A stretch of 64,000 bases of DNA from Thermocoleostomius sinensis A174 (GCF_026802175.1 NZ_CP113797.1:655026-719025), one strand, 5' to 3'; positions 26,134 to 35,087 are shown, counted from the first letter of the stretch. Program-made: numbers and translations. The notes: a model not told the origin generated them from the letters alone.

Positions 26134-26904
26134 ATGAAGCGGCGTCAATTTATCCAATATGCTGGCGCAGGCGTGCTGGCCACCGTGGGATTGAGTTTGG
26201 TCGATCGCCCATTGGCGCAGGCTCAGACTGGCTCAGTTACCCTTCAATTTTTGGGTCATACAAGTTTTCTGTTCACGGGTGACGGGCGACGAATTTTGAC
26301 CAATCCCTTTCGACCGATCGGCTGTACGGCGGGCTATCGCGCCCCTCAAGTAGCGGCAGATTTGGTGATGATTAGTAGCCGTTTGCTTGATGAAGGCGTG
26401 ACCGACGGGTTGCCCAATGATCCGCAAGTGCTCTCAGAACCAGGAATTTACGAATTTCCGGGAATGCAAGTGCAAGGTATCGCTACCGACCATGATGACA
26501 TTGGTGGTCGCCGCTTTGGCATAAATGTGGTGTGGCGTTGGAATCAAGGCGGGCTGAATATTGTGCATTTGGGCGGAGCCGCCGCGCCAATCACGGTTGA
26601 GCAGCAGATTTTGATTGGTCGCCCTGATGTGCTATTGGTTCCCGTTGGCAATGGTCCTAAAGCCTTCACTCCGGAAGAAGCCAGAGGGGCGATTCAAACG
26701 CTGAATCCTCGCCTCATCATTCCAACCCACTATCGTACCCAAGCCGCAGATGACGCCACTTGTGACATTGAGCCGATCGACAATTTCCTCGCTCTGATGC
26801 AAGGCACGCCGATTGACCCCGTGAGCAGCGATACAATTACCCTCAGTTCTGCCAGTTTGCCGGAATCAGGCGCGGTGATTCGGGTATTGAGCTACGCTTT
26901 TTAG
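26134..26904 (+). CDS. Tat-exported metallo-beta-lactamase-fold protein without the HxHxDH motif
   Basis: A 256-residue protein with a twin-arginine signal (MKRRQFIQYAGAGVLATVGL, cleavage after AQA near residue 30-31). The mature part has the UlaG-like beta-lactamase fold pattern: LQFLGHTSFLF (38-48), a central strand entering MISSRLLDEGVTDG (79-92), TDHDDIGGRRFGIN, NIVHLGGAA, DVLLVPVGNG and LIIPTHYRT. In active family members the central motif is SHxHxDH; here it is ISSRLLDEG, so the main zinc ligands are absent, though the later His of VHLGG and PTHYRT remain. It may be a non-hydrolytic binding protein or bind a different cofactor in the periplasm. It is a single gene, followed by tRNA-Arg. 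Confidence 0.82.
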   Translation: MKRRQFIQYAGAGVLATVGLSLVDRPLAQAQTGSVTLQFLGHTSFLFTGDGRRILTNPFRPIGCTAGYRAPQVAADLVMISSRLLDEGVTDGLPNDPQVLSEPGIYEFPGMQVQGIATDHDDIGGRRFGINVVWRWNQGGLNIVHLGGAAAPITVEQQILIGRPDVLLVPVGNGPKAFTPEEARGAIQTLNPRLIIPTHYRTQAADDATCDIEPIDNFLALMQGTPIDPVSSDTITLSSASLPESGAVIRVLSYAF

Positions 26905-26989
26905 CGAGAGAAGATCTAGTAATTCAATTCGTTACGCTAAAATTGGGTATCAATCGGCGATCGGGTTTCATTGTCCAGAACGCCGGATT

Positions 26990-27063
26990 GGGGCTGTAGC
27001 TCAGCAGGATAGAGCGACCGCCTCCTAAGCGGTAGGCCGCGCGTTCGAATCGCGCCAGTCCCG
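26990..27063 (+). tRNA. tRNA-Arg(CCT)
   Basis: Cloverleaf by hand: acceptor GGGGCTG/CAGTCCC with discriminator G, anticodon stem ACCGC/GCGGT with loop CTCCTAA (anticodon CCT at 27024-27026), T stem GCGCG/CGCGC with loop TTCGAAT. CCA is not encoded. It reads AGG codons. Bases downstream hold a gene remnant, and the tRNA lies at the left edge of a variable region. Confidence 0.97.
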
Positions 27064-27577
27064 TACCTTGTTTCTGCCAAAAGAATTTATGTAAGCCGTG
27101 GGAACGTAGAAGAAACCACTCAACCCACTCTCCCACAATCAGCCAACCCCATAAACGACGTAAATTGCTCATCGATTGCCACTTTTTCTAAAACTTGAGT
27201 GGCAAGGCGGCGCAACACCTCTTCCAGTTCACCTTGCAAGCAATAGGGAGCATTCGATCTCAAAATAATCTAAGCCGTCTGTAAATTCTCAATCATCTCG
27301 CTCGGTAATCTCGTAATGAGCAACCCATCACAATAGGAGACACTTTTTTCGCAACTTCTGGGGAAAAGCAGAGGGGGAGAGAGCAAATTGTTCTGAATTC
27401 AGCAACGCTTAATTGTTCCATAAACTTCTAGAAAAACGCCAATAATTCACGCTATAGAGCAAATAAAGCGCCTGCTTGTAAAGAACTTAGACCAATCTGA
27501 ACCATCCTCTGCATCTTCCTCCAAGATGGTTCTCAAGAGAGCTTTATTTATTATTAATTCTAAGGAGTTTATTTAGT
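27064..27577. other. 514-base gap beside tRNA-Arg
   Basis: It contains a probable decayed minus-strand gene (27120-27329, separate entry) and, at 27332-27345, the 14-base word AATAGGAGACACTT that recurs at 29181-29194 in front of the secreted cationic protein. The right end has TAAGGAGTTTATTTAGT as ribosome binding site for the 27578 gene. Nothing else seen. Confidence 0.5.
27120..27329 (-). pseudogene. Possible gene remnant
   Basis: One minus-strand frame reads DGLLITRLPSEMIENLQTA, then TAG at 27272-27270, then continues in frame as IILRSNAPYCLQGELEEVLR and onward to a TGA at 27120. Both halves look like protein sequence with helical Leu/Glu patterns, and other frames upstream also show protein-like stretches, as expected after frameshifts. 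The parent family is not recognised. A short intact gene starting at TTG after the stop is an alternative. Confidence 0.3.
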
Positions 27578-28426
27578 ATGCTACCTTTTACTCGATCGCG
27601 GTTCTTGCGACAACTTTTATTTGGAGTCGTCGGTTTTCTGGGAGTTCTCGTCGTAGGGGCTTGTAGCGCCAATACCCTTGATGGAGGAGCCATCAAATTA
27701 GCCGATGCAACTGGCAATGCGGGCAACTTACCCGTCATGCGTGTGGCAACGGCTCCATATTTCCCTCCCTTTACCTTTTTGGCAGAAGACGGTTCTATAC
27801 AGGGCTTTGATATTGATTTAATGAATGCGATTGGCCAGGCTTCTAACTTTGTTGTGGAGTTTGAAAACCAAAATGGAATCGATCAGGTGATTCGCAGTTT
27901 ACACACTTCAACCATTGATGCGGCCATTTATGGTTTGACTATCACCCCCGATCGTGCCAGAGTTGTAGATTTCTCTCATCCCTATTTCAGGTCTGGTTTG
28001 GCAATCGCAACGCAGGCAAGCGATACGGAAATTACTTCGATTGACACGTTACCAGGCAAGCGAGTTGGAGTTGAATCAGGTTCTACAGGTGAAGCGAAAG
28101 CTAGAATGATTTCTGGAGTAAAAGTAAAGCCATTTGAAACGGTGATTCGGGCGCTTGAAATGTTGCAGGATGGCAAGGTGGATGCGGTTATCAATGACGC
28201 ACCTGTTACAGCTTATCTCATCAATCAAGGAGAAGCGATCGGCGTGAAGGTTGTGGGTCGCTTGCTAAACGAAGAGTTGTATGGCATTGCTGTTCCTAAA
28301 AATGCTTCTAGTTTGGAAACGATTAATGAAGGATTGTCAACCATTTTGAAGAATGGTCAATACGAAACAATCTACAGAAAATGGTTTGCAGCTGATCCGC
28401 CTGTGTTGCCTGAAACGGTTCCTTAG
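27578..28426 (+). CDS. Amino-acid-type ABC transporter substrate-binding lipoprotein
   Basis: A 282-residue periplasmic binding protein of family SBP_bac_3. The N-terminus has a signal peptide and lipobox VGAC (Cys29), so the mature protein is lipid-anchored. Landmarks are RVATAPYFPPFTFLAEDGS (ligand entry), GFDIDLMNAIGQ, the Arg/Asp ligand-binding segment TITPDRARVVDFSHPYF, GKRVGVESGSTGE and NDAPVTAYLI. It should bind a polar amino acid such as glutamine, histidine or glutamate. No permease or ATPase gene is adjacent, so it is an orphan that serves a transporter encoded elsewhere or acts as a sensor. RBS AAGGAG lies about 13 bases upstream of the ATG. Confidence 0.9.
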   Translation: MLPFTRSRFLRQLLFGVVGFLGVLVVGACSANTLDGGAIKLADATGNAGNLPVMRVATAPYFPPFTFLAEDGSIQGFDIDLMNAIGQASNFVVEFENQNGIDQVIRSLHTSTIDAAIYGLTITPDRARVVDFSHPYFRSGLAIATQASDTEITSIDTLPGKRVGVESGSTGEAKARMISGVKVKPFETVIRALEMLQDGKVDAVINDAPVTAYLINQGEAIGVKVVGRLLNEELYGIAVPKNASSLETINEGLSTILKNGQYETIYRKWFAADPPVLPETVP

Positions 28427-29196
28427 GAGTGTAAAGGGTCGCATTGTGGATACTTCTGCTTGTATGTAGCAAAATGCCTGAGAGCTATTTAATCAAATTA
28501 CCTTTACAGTCCTAAAACGTTGACAGGGTTTTCTCCCTCTAACCCTCATAAAGATAGGAACTTGACGCCGCATTTAGATTTCGCTTGCCAAGGTAGGATC
28601 GAGGGAAATCAAAACGATTCAAGAAGACTAGATTTTTACTGCAAATGATGGAATGAAACACAACACTTGGTTTGATTAAGCAATAATTTTGTTGTTTATT
28701 TCACCCTGTTAATTCTGAGTATATAAACTCATTAAAGGCTGATATTATATAGTCAAGGGGAAAGGAGCACGCTTCAAAACAGCATTCATCGTATCTCCCT
28801 ATTCGACAGTAATTTCGACCAATTTAGGTGATTTTAGGCTATTGAAGGATGATTATCGAACCATAGATTTTGTTTCTCAAATTCGCATTCATTCAATTTT
28901 CTTTGTATTTTTGATCTTTAACTATTTATCAAAAAACTGTCTCAGTATTTCTCATACTGATTCTTCCAGATTTCTGAGGAAGACGAACACCATAAAGAAC
29001 TTAATGAAGAATAAGGTCATTTTTTAGTTAGAACCGATTGTTTCGATTCTACTAAAAATTCTTCTCAGTTTATCTCAAATCAAGAGTGGTTCATTTGCTT
29101 TCAAATTCATCGAAACATGTATTTTGACAGCAAGGCATGAGCTAGAGCCATGGCTTAGCCTATATTTTTGTCAAAGTTAAAATAGGAGACACTTCT
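28427..29196. other. 770-base AT-rich intergenic region
   Basis: Clearly richer in A and T than the surroundings, with long runs such as TTTTTACTGC and ATATTATATAG. No supported gene; a 61-codon frame starting at a TTG (28842) has no ribosome binding site and a non-coding look. The region probably carries the promoter of the secreted protein gene at 29197 and may be horizontally acquired. Confidence 0.5.
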
Positions 29197-29487
29197 ATGA
29201 GAACTTCAACAGCAGTTGGTTTGGTTGCTTTTTTAGCAAGTGCAGGCATTACAGTTGCTGGAACAAATTTTGCTATTGCTTCTCCTGTTTGCGCTGTTTT
29301 ACCAGGTTTAGGTCTCAATACTTGTACTTGTTTTGCTAGACATCCACGACTAGGAGGAACTTTTTCAGCGGCTGGCAGCAGATTCGCAAGACAGGTTGCT
29401 CTGAGTCGATGCTTTGCGGCGGCAACGGCGCGACGATTAAACCCAGGGCAGTGCTATGCAGTCTGTGTTGGTAGAGGGTGTCGTTAA
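29197..29487 (+). CDS. Small secreted, cationic, cysteine-rich protein
   Basis: A 96-residue protein with a strong ribosome binding site (ATAGGAGA) and a Sec signal peptide (MRTSTAVGLVAFLASAGITV; likely cleavage after FAIA near residue 28). The mature part has seven Cys (32, 43, 45, 72, 86, 90, 95), nine Arg and one His, but not a single Asp, Glu or Lys. That gives a net charge near +9 and potential for three disulfides plus a free Cys. Size, charge and Cys content resemble secreted antimicrobial or inhibitor peptides, but no family is recognised and no immunity or export gene is adjacent. It sits between AT-rich gaps. An alternative is a cell-surface structural protein. Confidence 0.68.
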   Translation: MRTSTAVGLVAFLASAGITVAGTNFAIASPVCAVLPGLGLNTCTCFARHPRLGGTFSAAGSRFARQVALSRCFAAATARRLNPGQCYAVCVGRGCR

Positions 29488-30113
29488 TTGAATTCAACGC
29501 TTGATAACCATTTCTCTTCAACCCTCGTGTAGCAGGTATATGGTGTGCTTGTCACCTTTGTGCCCTCACCCTAAATCCCGTTCCCAAACATGGGAGCGGG
29601 GCTTTAAAGCCTTTTTCCCTGCCCTCAAACTTGGAAGAAAGGGTTGGGGAACGAGGGCGAATGCCACACTTGCAAACGCGACAGGCTCCCAGTGTATATG
29701 AGTAAACTGCGCCTTCATATCAGTTTCATATTTTCTTGTTCTAAGCTGAAAGCAAAATTATTCTAGTAACAATATTCAGCCTGCTGTCTCTTAATAAATA
29801 TGTGATGTTTGGCTCAATCTTGATCCGATCGGCACATTTTAAGAACCATAACGAACCGGAAAAAGCTTGTGCAGCAAGGATTTCGAGAACCAAATGTCCT
29901 CTCTAAGCGAATCAACGCACTTGTCCTTCTCTCAGGAAATGGGAGTGCATAATGCAGCACATTTAGCGCGGATCTGTATCTTACTTAAGAGAGTTTACAG
30001 GCGATCGATTGCACGATGTTAGATGCCGTGTGGAGTGTGCATAGATCAGCAGGATAAAAAACGGAAGTTCGAGAAGCGAAGTCAGGTTTACACTGGCGTA
30101 TCCCTTTGGAGAA
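29488..30113. other. 626-base gap with low-complexity palindromic sequence
   Basis: Bases 29560-29660 consist of CCCTCACCC/GGGAGCGGGG/GGGTTGGGGAACGAGGGCG words that can fold into several stems; similar C-rich/G-rich pairs occur at 6470-6560 and 15630-15720, so this is a dispersed repeat type of the genome. The rest is AT-rich; the HdeD promoter and ribosome binding site (GGAG at 30108) are at the right end. No gene seen. Confidence 0.45.
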
Positions 30114-30119
30114 ATGGTT

Positions 30120-30671
30120 ATGAACACTGAAACCATCAATGAAGTGAGACGCAGTTTAGGGTGGTTAATTGCCTTGGGCGTCGTTATGGTTATGCTGGGC
30201 ATTACGGCGATCGTCGAACCTTTCATTGCTTCGATTGTGGTAGCGCGGGTTCTATCCTGGACGTTTTTATTAGCAGGAATCGTCCGAATCCTTCATGCAT
30301 TACAATCTCGGCGACAGCGGGGCTTTTGGTTGAAGTTGCTGATTGGTATGTTCTACATGGTGGCCAGCGTTCTGCTACTCAGCAACATGTTGGGAGCAAA
30401 ACTCACCTTGACACTGGTGTTTGGATGGACAATCTTGATTCAGGGAATGGTTGAGATTATTACAGCTCTTAAAATCCGTTCGGAGCCGGGTTGGGGCTTA
30501 ATGGTATTTAGCGGTATTGTCGCACTGATTTTAGGAATTTTAATTTTGAATCGATGGCCCAACAATGCGATTTGGTTGTTGGGATTTTTTACAGGTGTTA
30601 GTTTTATCTTTACTGGAATTTGGATGATTATGCTGCCTCGTGCTATCAGCAATCATTTCGCCGCAAATTAA
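30120..30671 (+). CDS. HdeD-family membrane protein (DUF308)
   Basis: About 183 residues with six predicted transmembrane helices and short loops: LGWLIALGVVMVMLGITAIV, VARVLSWTFLLAGIVRILHA, LLIGMFYMVASVLLLSNM, LTLVFGWTILIQGMVEII, GLMVFSGIVALILGILIL and AIWLLGFFTGVSFIFTGI. This is the HdeD acid-resistance family, of unknown biochemical role. The ATG at 30120 is nine bases from GGAG and preferred over 30114. The GH63-like gene follows after 51 bases on the same strand, suggesting an operon with the glycosidases. Confidence 0.88.
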   Translation: MNTETINEVRRSLGWLIALGVVMVMLGITAIVEPFIASIVVARVLSWTFLLAGIVRILHALQSRRQRGFWLKLLIGMFYMVASVLLLSNMLGAKLTLTLVFGWTILIQGMVEIITALKIRSEPGWGLMVFSGIVALILGILILNRWPNNAIWLLGFFTGVSFIFTGIWMIMLPRAISNHFAAN

Positions 30672-30722
30672 TAGTTTCTCTTCATGCAGTTGTTTGAGTA
30701 GCCGAATCAATAGGAGCAATCT

Positions 30723-33455
30723 ATGACCACAGAGCATCAGCGCCTTGAACAAAATCGCACAGGTGAAGTCAATTGGATGAAGTGGGGTCCATACTTAAGT
30801 GAACGCCAATGGGGAACGGTTCGAGAGGATTACAGTACAGACGGTAATGCCTGGGATTACTTTCCCCACGATCAGGCGCGATCGCGGGCTTATCGGTGGG
30901 GAGAGGACGGACTGGGAGGTATCACCGATGATCACAATTTACTTTGTTTTGCGCTGGCACTGTGGAATGGTCAAGATCCAATTTTGAAAGAACGCTTGTT
31001 TGGCTTAACGAATGCCGAAGGAAATCACGGTGAGGATGTCAAGGAGTATTACTTTTACCTTGACAGTACCCCTACCCATTCCTATATGAAATACCTGTAT
31101 AAGTATCCACAAAAAGCATTTCCTTACGATGATTTGGTTGAAACAAATCGTCATCGTAATCGCTACGAACTAGAATATGAGCTAATCGATACAGGCATCT
31201 TTGATGACGATCGCTACTTTGATGTATTTGTGGAATATGCCAAGGCGGATGCTGAAGATCTTTTTATTAAAATTAGCGTGGTCAATCGCGGTCCTGAAGC
31301 AGCTCCGCTTCATGTATTACCGACGCTTTGGTTTCGCAACACGTGGTCTTGGTCAGACAGTGGTGCAAAACCTGTTTTAACGAAACGAGAAGGAACGGGC
31401 AACAGTGTTGTTCATGCTCAAGTCACCAATAATCTGCTAAAGCAGCATATAACTGAATATTACTTTTACTGCGATAGTGTTGTTCCACTATTGTTCATAG
31501 AGAATGAAACGAACAACAAACGAATTTTTGGAACAGACAATGCTACTCCTTTTGTGAAAGATGGTATCAACAACTACATTGTTCATGGACAACAGGATGC
31601 CATTAATCCATACAATATGGGAACCAAGGTATCTCCGCACTATGAATGCATGATAGATGCAGGGAAAACTAAGGTGATTCGTTTGCGACTTAGTAAACAT
31701 GCTCCGGCTCAACTCGGAAACCTATTCGCTGACTTTGATCAGATTTTTGCCACGCGCTTGAAAGAAGCAGATGATTTTTATGCGACTGTCATTCCACCCA
31801 CCGTTTTAGCAGATGCCGATCGCACAAATATCATGCGACAAGCGTTAGCTGGAATGATGTGGACGAAACAATATTTCTACTACGATGTCGATTTGTGGCT
31901 GCGGGAACGAGGCGTCAATCCTTGGGCTCCGGCTTTCCAACGGCGACATGTGCGCAATAGCGATTGGTTCCACATGAATAACGATGATATTGTTTCCATG
32001 CCCGATAAGTGGGAATATCCTTGGTATGCGGCATGGGATTTGGCATTTCATGTGATTCCCATTAGCATCATCGATCCAGAGTTTGCTAAAAAGCAACTGA
32101 TGCTGATGTTGCAGGAAGATTACTTGCATCCCAATGGTCAGATTCCTGCCTATGAATGGAACTTTGGGGATGTTAATCCACCAGTCCATGCGTGGGCAAC
32201 GTGGGAAATTTATACTCGCGATCGGGCGCTGAATCAAGGTAACGGAGATATTGAATTTCTCAAATATGCCTTTTCTAAGCTGCTAATCAACTTCACGTGG
32301 TGGGTTAATCGCAAGGATGAAGGCGGTAATAACTTGTTCCAGGGCGGCTTCTTGGGACTGGATAATATTGGGGTATTCGATCGCAGTGCGGCACTACCCA
32401 CAGGGGGGCATTTAGAGCAGGCAGACGGAACGGCATGGATGGTGTTCTTTAGTGAGCAAATGTTTCAGATTGCGATCGAACTGGCGCTGCACGATCCCCT
32501 ATACGAAGACTTTGCTATCAAGTTCTTTGAACATACAATGTGGATTGCTGGAGCAATGGATCGCATCGGTGATTTCTATGACGAATTGTGGGATGAAGAA
32601 GATGGTTTTTTCTATGATGTGTTGCGGATGCCAAATGGTCATTCCACTCGCTTGAAAGTGCGATCGTTAGTGGGGTTACTGTCACTGATGGCGGTAGCTG
32701 TCTTTCCGCGTGAAGCCTTTGAAACGTTGCCTCGCTTCCGGACAAAAGCCCAAACGTTCATCATGCGACATCCCGAACTCACAGGTAATATTCATCTTCC
32801 GTCCCAAGAAGGTATCCGAGGACGATTAATGCTGTCGATCTTGAATGAGGACAAACTACGCCGGGTTCTTTCTCGGATGCTGGACGAAACCGAATTTCTC
32901 AGTGACTATGGCATTCGTTCCCTGTCGCGCTATCACCTAGAAAACCCCTATTTCTTTTACCACGAAGGTCAAGAATACAAAGTAGGGTATGTGCCTGGAG
33001 ATTCAACCTCTGGAATGTTTGGCGGCAACTCTAACTGGCGCGGGCCAATCTGGATGCCCATGAACATTTTGCTGTTGCGCGGATTGCTGCAATTCTACAG
33101 TTACTATGGCGACGATTTCACTGTAGAGTATCCGACTGGCTCTGGTCAGTACGTGACCCTGTATGACGTAGCTAATTGCATCAGCGAACGCATCGTCAGA
33201 ATATTTCTCAAAGATGAAAACGGTCGGCGTCCTTTGTATGGTGGTGCTGAAAAATTTCAGACTGATCCCCATTGGCGTGATCTGATCTTGTTCTATGAAT
33301 ATTTCAATGGAGATAATGGGGCTGGGATTGGGGCCAGCCATCAAACCGGGTGGACAGGCTGCGTGGCGCGAATTATTCAGGCATTGGGCTACTTCACCAA
33401 AGAAACTGTATTAGACATGAGTGCGTCCATGGCTCCAGTCAAATACCAGACTTGA
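30723..33455 (+). CDS. GH63-like (MGH1-type) glycoside hydrolase
   Basis: A 910-residue soluble protein of the GH63-like clade that includes bacterial glucosylglycerate/mannosylglycerate hydrolases and eukaryotic processing glucosidase. Residues 1-390 form the N-terminal beta-sandwich (RWGEDGLGGITDDHNLLCFA, TLWFRNTWSW); residues about 390-900 form the (alpha/alpha)6 barrel with HMNNDDIVSMPDKWEYPWYA, AYEWNFGDVNPPVHAWA, GGFLGLDNIGVFDRS, FYDELWDEEDGFFYDV and GNSNWRGPIWMPMNI. Such acidic clusters hold the catalytic residues in GH63. No signal peptide, so an intracellular alpha-glucosidic substrate such as a compatible solute is likely. A GH13 gene follows 129 bases later. The precise substrate is unknown. 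Confidence 0.88.
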   Translation: MTTEHQRLEQNRTGEVNWMKWGPYLSERQWGTVREDYSTDGNAWDYFPHDQARSRAYRWGEDGLGGITDDHNLLCFALALWNGQDPILKERLFGLTNAEGNHGEDVKEYYFYLDSTPTHSYMKYLYKYPQKAFPYDDLVETNRHRNRYELEYELIDTGIFDDDRYFDVFVEYAKADAEDLFIKISVVNRGPEAAPLHVLPTLWFRNTWSWSDSGAKPVLTKREGTGNSVVHAQVTNNLLKQHITEYYFYCDSVVPLLFIENETNNKRIFGTDNATPFVKDGINNYIVHGQQDAINPYNMGTKVSPHYECMIDAGKTKVIRLRLSKHAPAQLGNLFADFDQIFATRLKEADDFYATVIPPTVLADADRTNIMRQALAGMMWTKQYFYYDVDLWLRERGVNPWAPAFQRRHVRNSDWFHMNNDDIVSMPDKWEYPWYAAWDLAFHVIPISIIDPEFAKKQLMLMLQEDYLHPNGQIPAYEWNFGDVNPPVHAWATWEIYTRDRALNQGNGDIEFLKYAFSKLLINFTWWVNRKDEGGNNLFQGGFLGLDNIGVFDRSAALPTGGHLEQADGTAWMVFFSEQMFQIAIELALHDPLYEDFAIKFFEHTMWIAGAMDRIGDFYDELWDEEDGFFYDVLRMPNGHSTRLKVRSLVGLLSLMAVAVFPREAFETLPRFRTKAQTFIMRHPELTGNIHLPSQEGIRGRLMLSILNEDKLRRVLSRMLDETEFLSDYGIRSLSRYHLENPYFFYHEGQEYKVGYVPGDSTSGMFGGNSNWRGPIWMPMNILLLRGLLQFYSYYGDDFTVEYPTGSGQYVTLYDVANCISERIVRIFLKDENGRRPLYGGAEKFQTDPHWRDLILFYEYFNGDNGAGIGASHQTGWTGCVARIIQALGYFTKETVLDMSASMAPVKYQT

Positions 33456-33584
33456 TTGAGTAGGGAAAAGCGGCGGTAAGCGGCGACAGATCATCACCAT
33501 ATCGCACTAATTTTGCGGTATTAATAGAGCGGTATCAATTGCGTTGAACAACGTCGTTGGTGCGGCTCTTTGCAGGTCAAAGCA

Positions 33585-35057
33585 ATGACACCCTTTTCTG
33601 CCCCTCTGTTATACCAAGTCAACACTCGTGTCTGGATCGCCTTGCTGTCAAAGCAATTGAATGATTCAGCAACACTGGATGACATTCCTGATGCAGCTTT
33701 AGATGAAATCGTGAATCTGGGTTTTGATTGGGTCTACGGTCTAGGAGTTTGGCAAACCGGAGAAGCCGGGCGATTAATTTCTTTGTCTCATTCCGATTGG
33801 TTAACGGAATACCGTTTGTTGCTATCTGATTTTGATGATAATGATGTGTATGGTTCCTGTTTTGCGATCAAAGCTTATGTAGGAAGCGATCGCTTAGGCG
33901 GTAATATTGCAATCGAACACTTGCGCGATCGACTTCATCAACGAGGTCTCAAGCTGATGTTAGATTTCGTTCCCAACCATACAGCGCTGGATCATCCTTG
34001 GGTTCAAACTCATCCTGAATTTTTTATTCATGGCACTGAGGAATTGTTGGAGCAAGAACCTCAGAACTATTGCCGGGTGTCTCTACCAACAGGCGACGCC
34101 ATCTTTGCCTATGGTCGTGATCCTTACTTTCCGGGCTGGCCTGATACGTTACAACTGAACTATGGCAATCCTGCTGTACAAACTGCCATGCAAGACGAGT
34201 TGCTTAGCATTGCTCAATTCTGTGATGGAGTGCGATGTGATATGGCTATGTTGGTACTACCGGAGGTGTTTCAACGCACTTGGGGTATTGCGACAGAACC
34301 ATTTTGGCAAACTGCTATACAGGCGGTACGATCACAACATCCTAATTTTATCTTCATGGCAGAGGTGTACTGGGAGTTGGAATGGACGTTACAACACATT
34401 GGGTTTGACTATACCTACGATAAGCGCCTATATGATTGCTTGCGTGAGCAACATGCCCAACCCGTCCGAGAACACTTTGAGGCAGACTTAAATTACCAAA
34501 TTAAGTTAGCACGTTTTTTGGAAAATCACGATGAACCCCGTGCTGCCAGCATTTTTCCACCTGATGTGCATCGAGCCGCTGCCATTCTCACCTTTCTAAG
34601 TCCAGGATTGCGCTTCTTTCACCAGGGACAGCTAGAGGGATTTCATCACAAAATTTCGGTACATCTGCAACGTGGTCCCGTTGAAGCTATTGATGACGAT
34701 CTGTATACCTTCTATCGTCAATTGTTAAACTGTTTGCAGCTATCGGTTGTACGAAAAGGAGTGTGGCAATTACTGGCTTGTACACCTGCCTGGGAAGGAA
34801 ACGATACCTGGAATGACTTCATCAGCTTTGCTTGGAAGAAGAATGAAAAGCGATTACTCATTGTTGTGAACTATTCTGCCCATGCTGGTCAATGCTATGT
34901 AACCTTACCAGATACTGCTCTGGTGGAGAAACAGTATCAGCTTCAAGATTTAATGAGTTCCATTGTGTATGAACGATCGGGTCATAGTTTAGTATCTGGT
35001 CTTTATTTCGATCTACCGGCTTGGGGCTACCATGTGTTTAATCTTCAGGAGATATAG
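33585..35057 (+). CDS. GH13 alpha-amylase-family enzyme
   Basis: A 490-residue GH13 protein, cytoplasmic by lack of a signal. The catalytic triad is complete: nucleophile Asp219 in DGVRCDMAML, acid/base Glu260 in FMAEVYWELEW and transition-state Asp316 in FLENHDEPR. Region I is LMLDFVPNHTALDHPW. The N-terminal stretch YQVNTRVWIALLSKQL and GLGVWQTGEAGR identifies a bacterial subtype often found next to GH63-like genes. The ATG at 33585 is preferred over an upstream TTG at 33570. Substrate specificity is not predictable; pairing with the GH63-like enzyme suggests one shared glucoside or oligosaccharide pathway. Confidence 0.88.
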   Translation: MTPFSAPLLYQVNTRVWIALLSKQLNDSATLDDIPDAALDEIVNLGFDWVYGLGVWQTGEAGRLISLSHSDWLTEYRLLLSDFDDNDVYGSCFAIKAYVGSDRLGGNIAIEHLRDRLHQRGLKLMLDFVPNHTALDHPWVQTHPEFFIHGTEELLEQEPQNYCRVSLPTGDAIFAYGRDPYFPGWPDTLQLNYGNPAVQTAMQDELLSIAQFCDGVRCDMAMLVLPEVFQRTWGIATEPFWQTAIQAVRSQHPNFIFMAEVYWELEWTLQHIGFDYTYDKRLYDCLREQHAQPVREHFEADLNYQIKLARFLENHDEPRAASIFPPDVHRAAAILTFLSPGLRFFHQGQLEGFHHKISVHLQRGPVEAIDDDLYTFYRQLLNCLQLSVVRKGVWQLLACTPAWEGNDTWNDFISFAWKKNEKRLLIVVNYSAHAGQCYVTLPDTALVEKQYQLQDLMSSIVYERSGHSLVSGLYFDLPAWGYHVFNLQEI

Positions 35058-35087
35058 AGCGGCCCTATTAAAATGCAAGGAAAATGT

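Noticed and set aside
11244..27408. Exact 15-mer TGAATTCAGCAACGC at 11244-11258 and 27394-27408
   Set aside because: In 64 kb a few 15-base repeats are expected by chance, and the flanks do not match.
28842..29027. 61-codon frame in the AT-rich gap
   Set aside because: It begins at TTG without a ribosome binding site and its composition (Phe/Ile/Ser/Asn-rich) is what AT-rich non-coding DNA gives.
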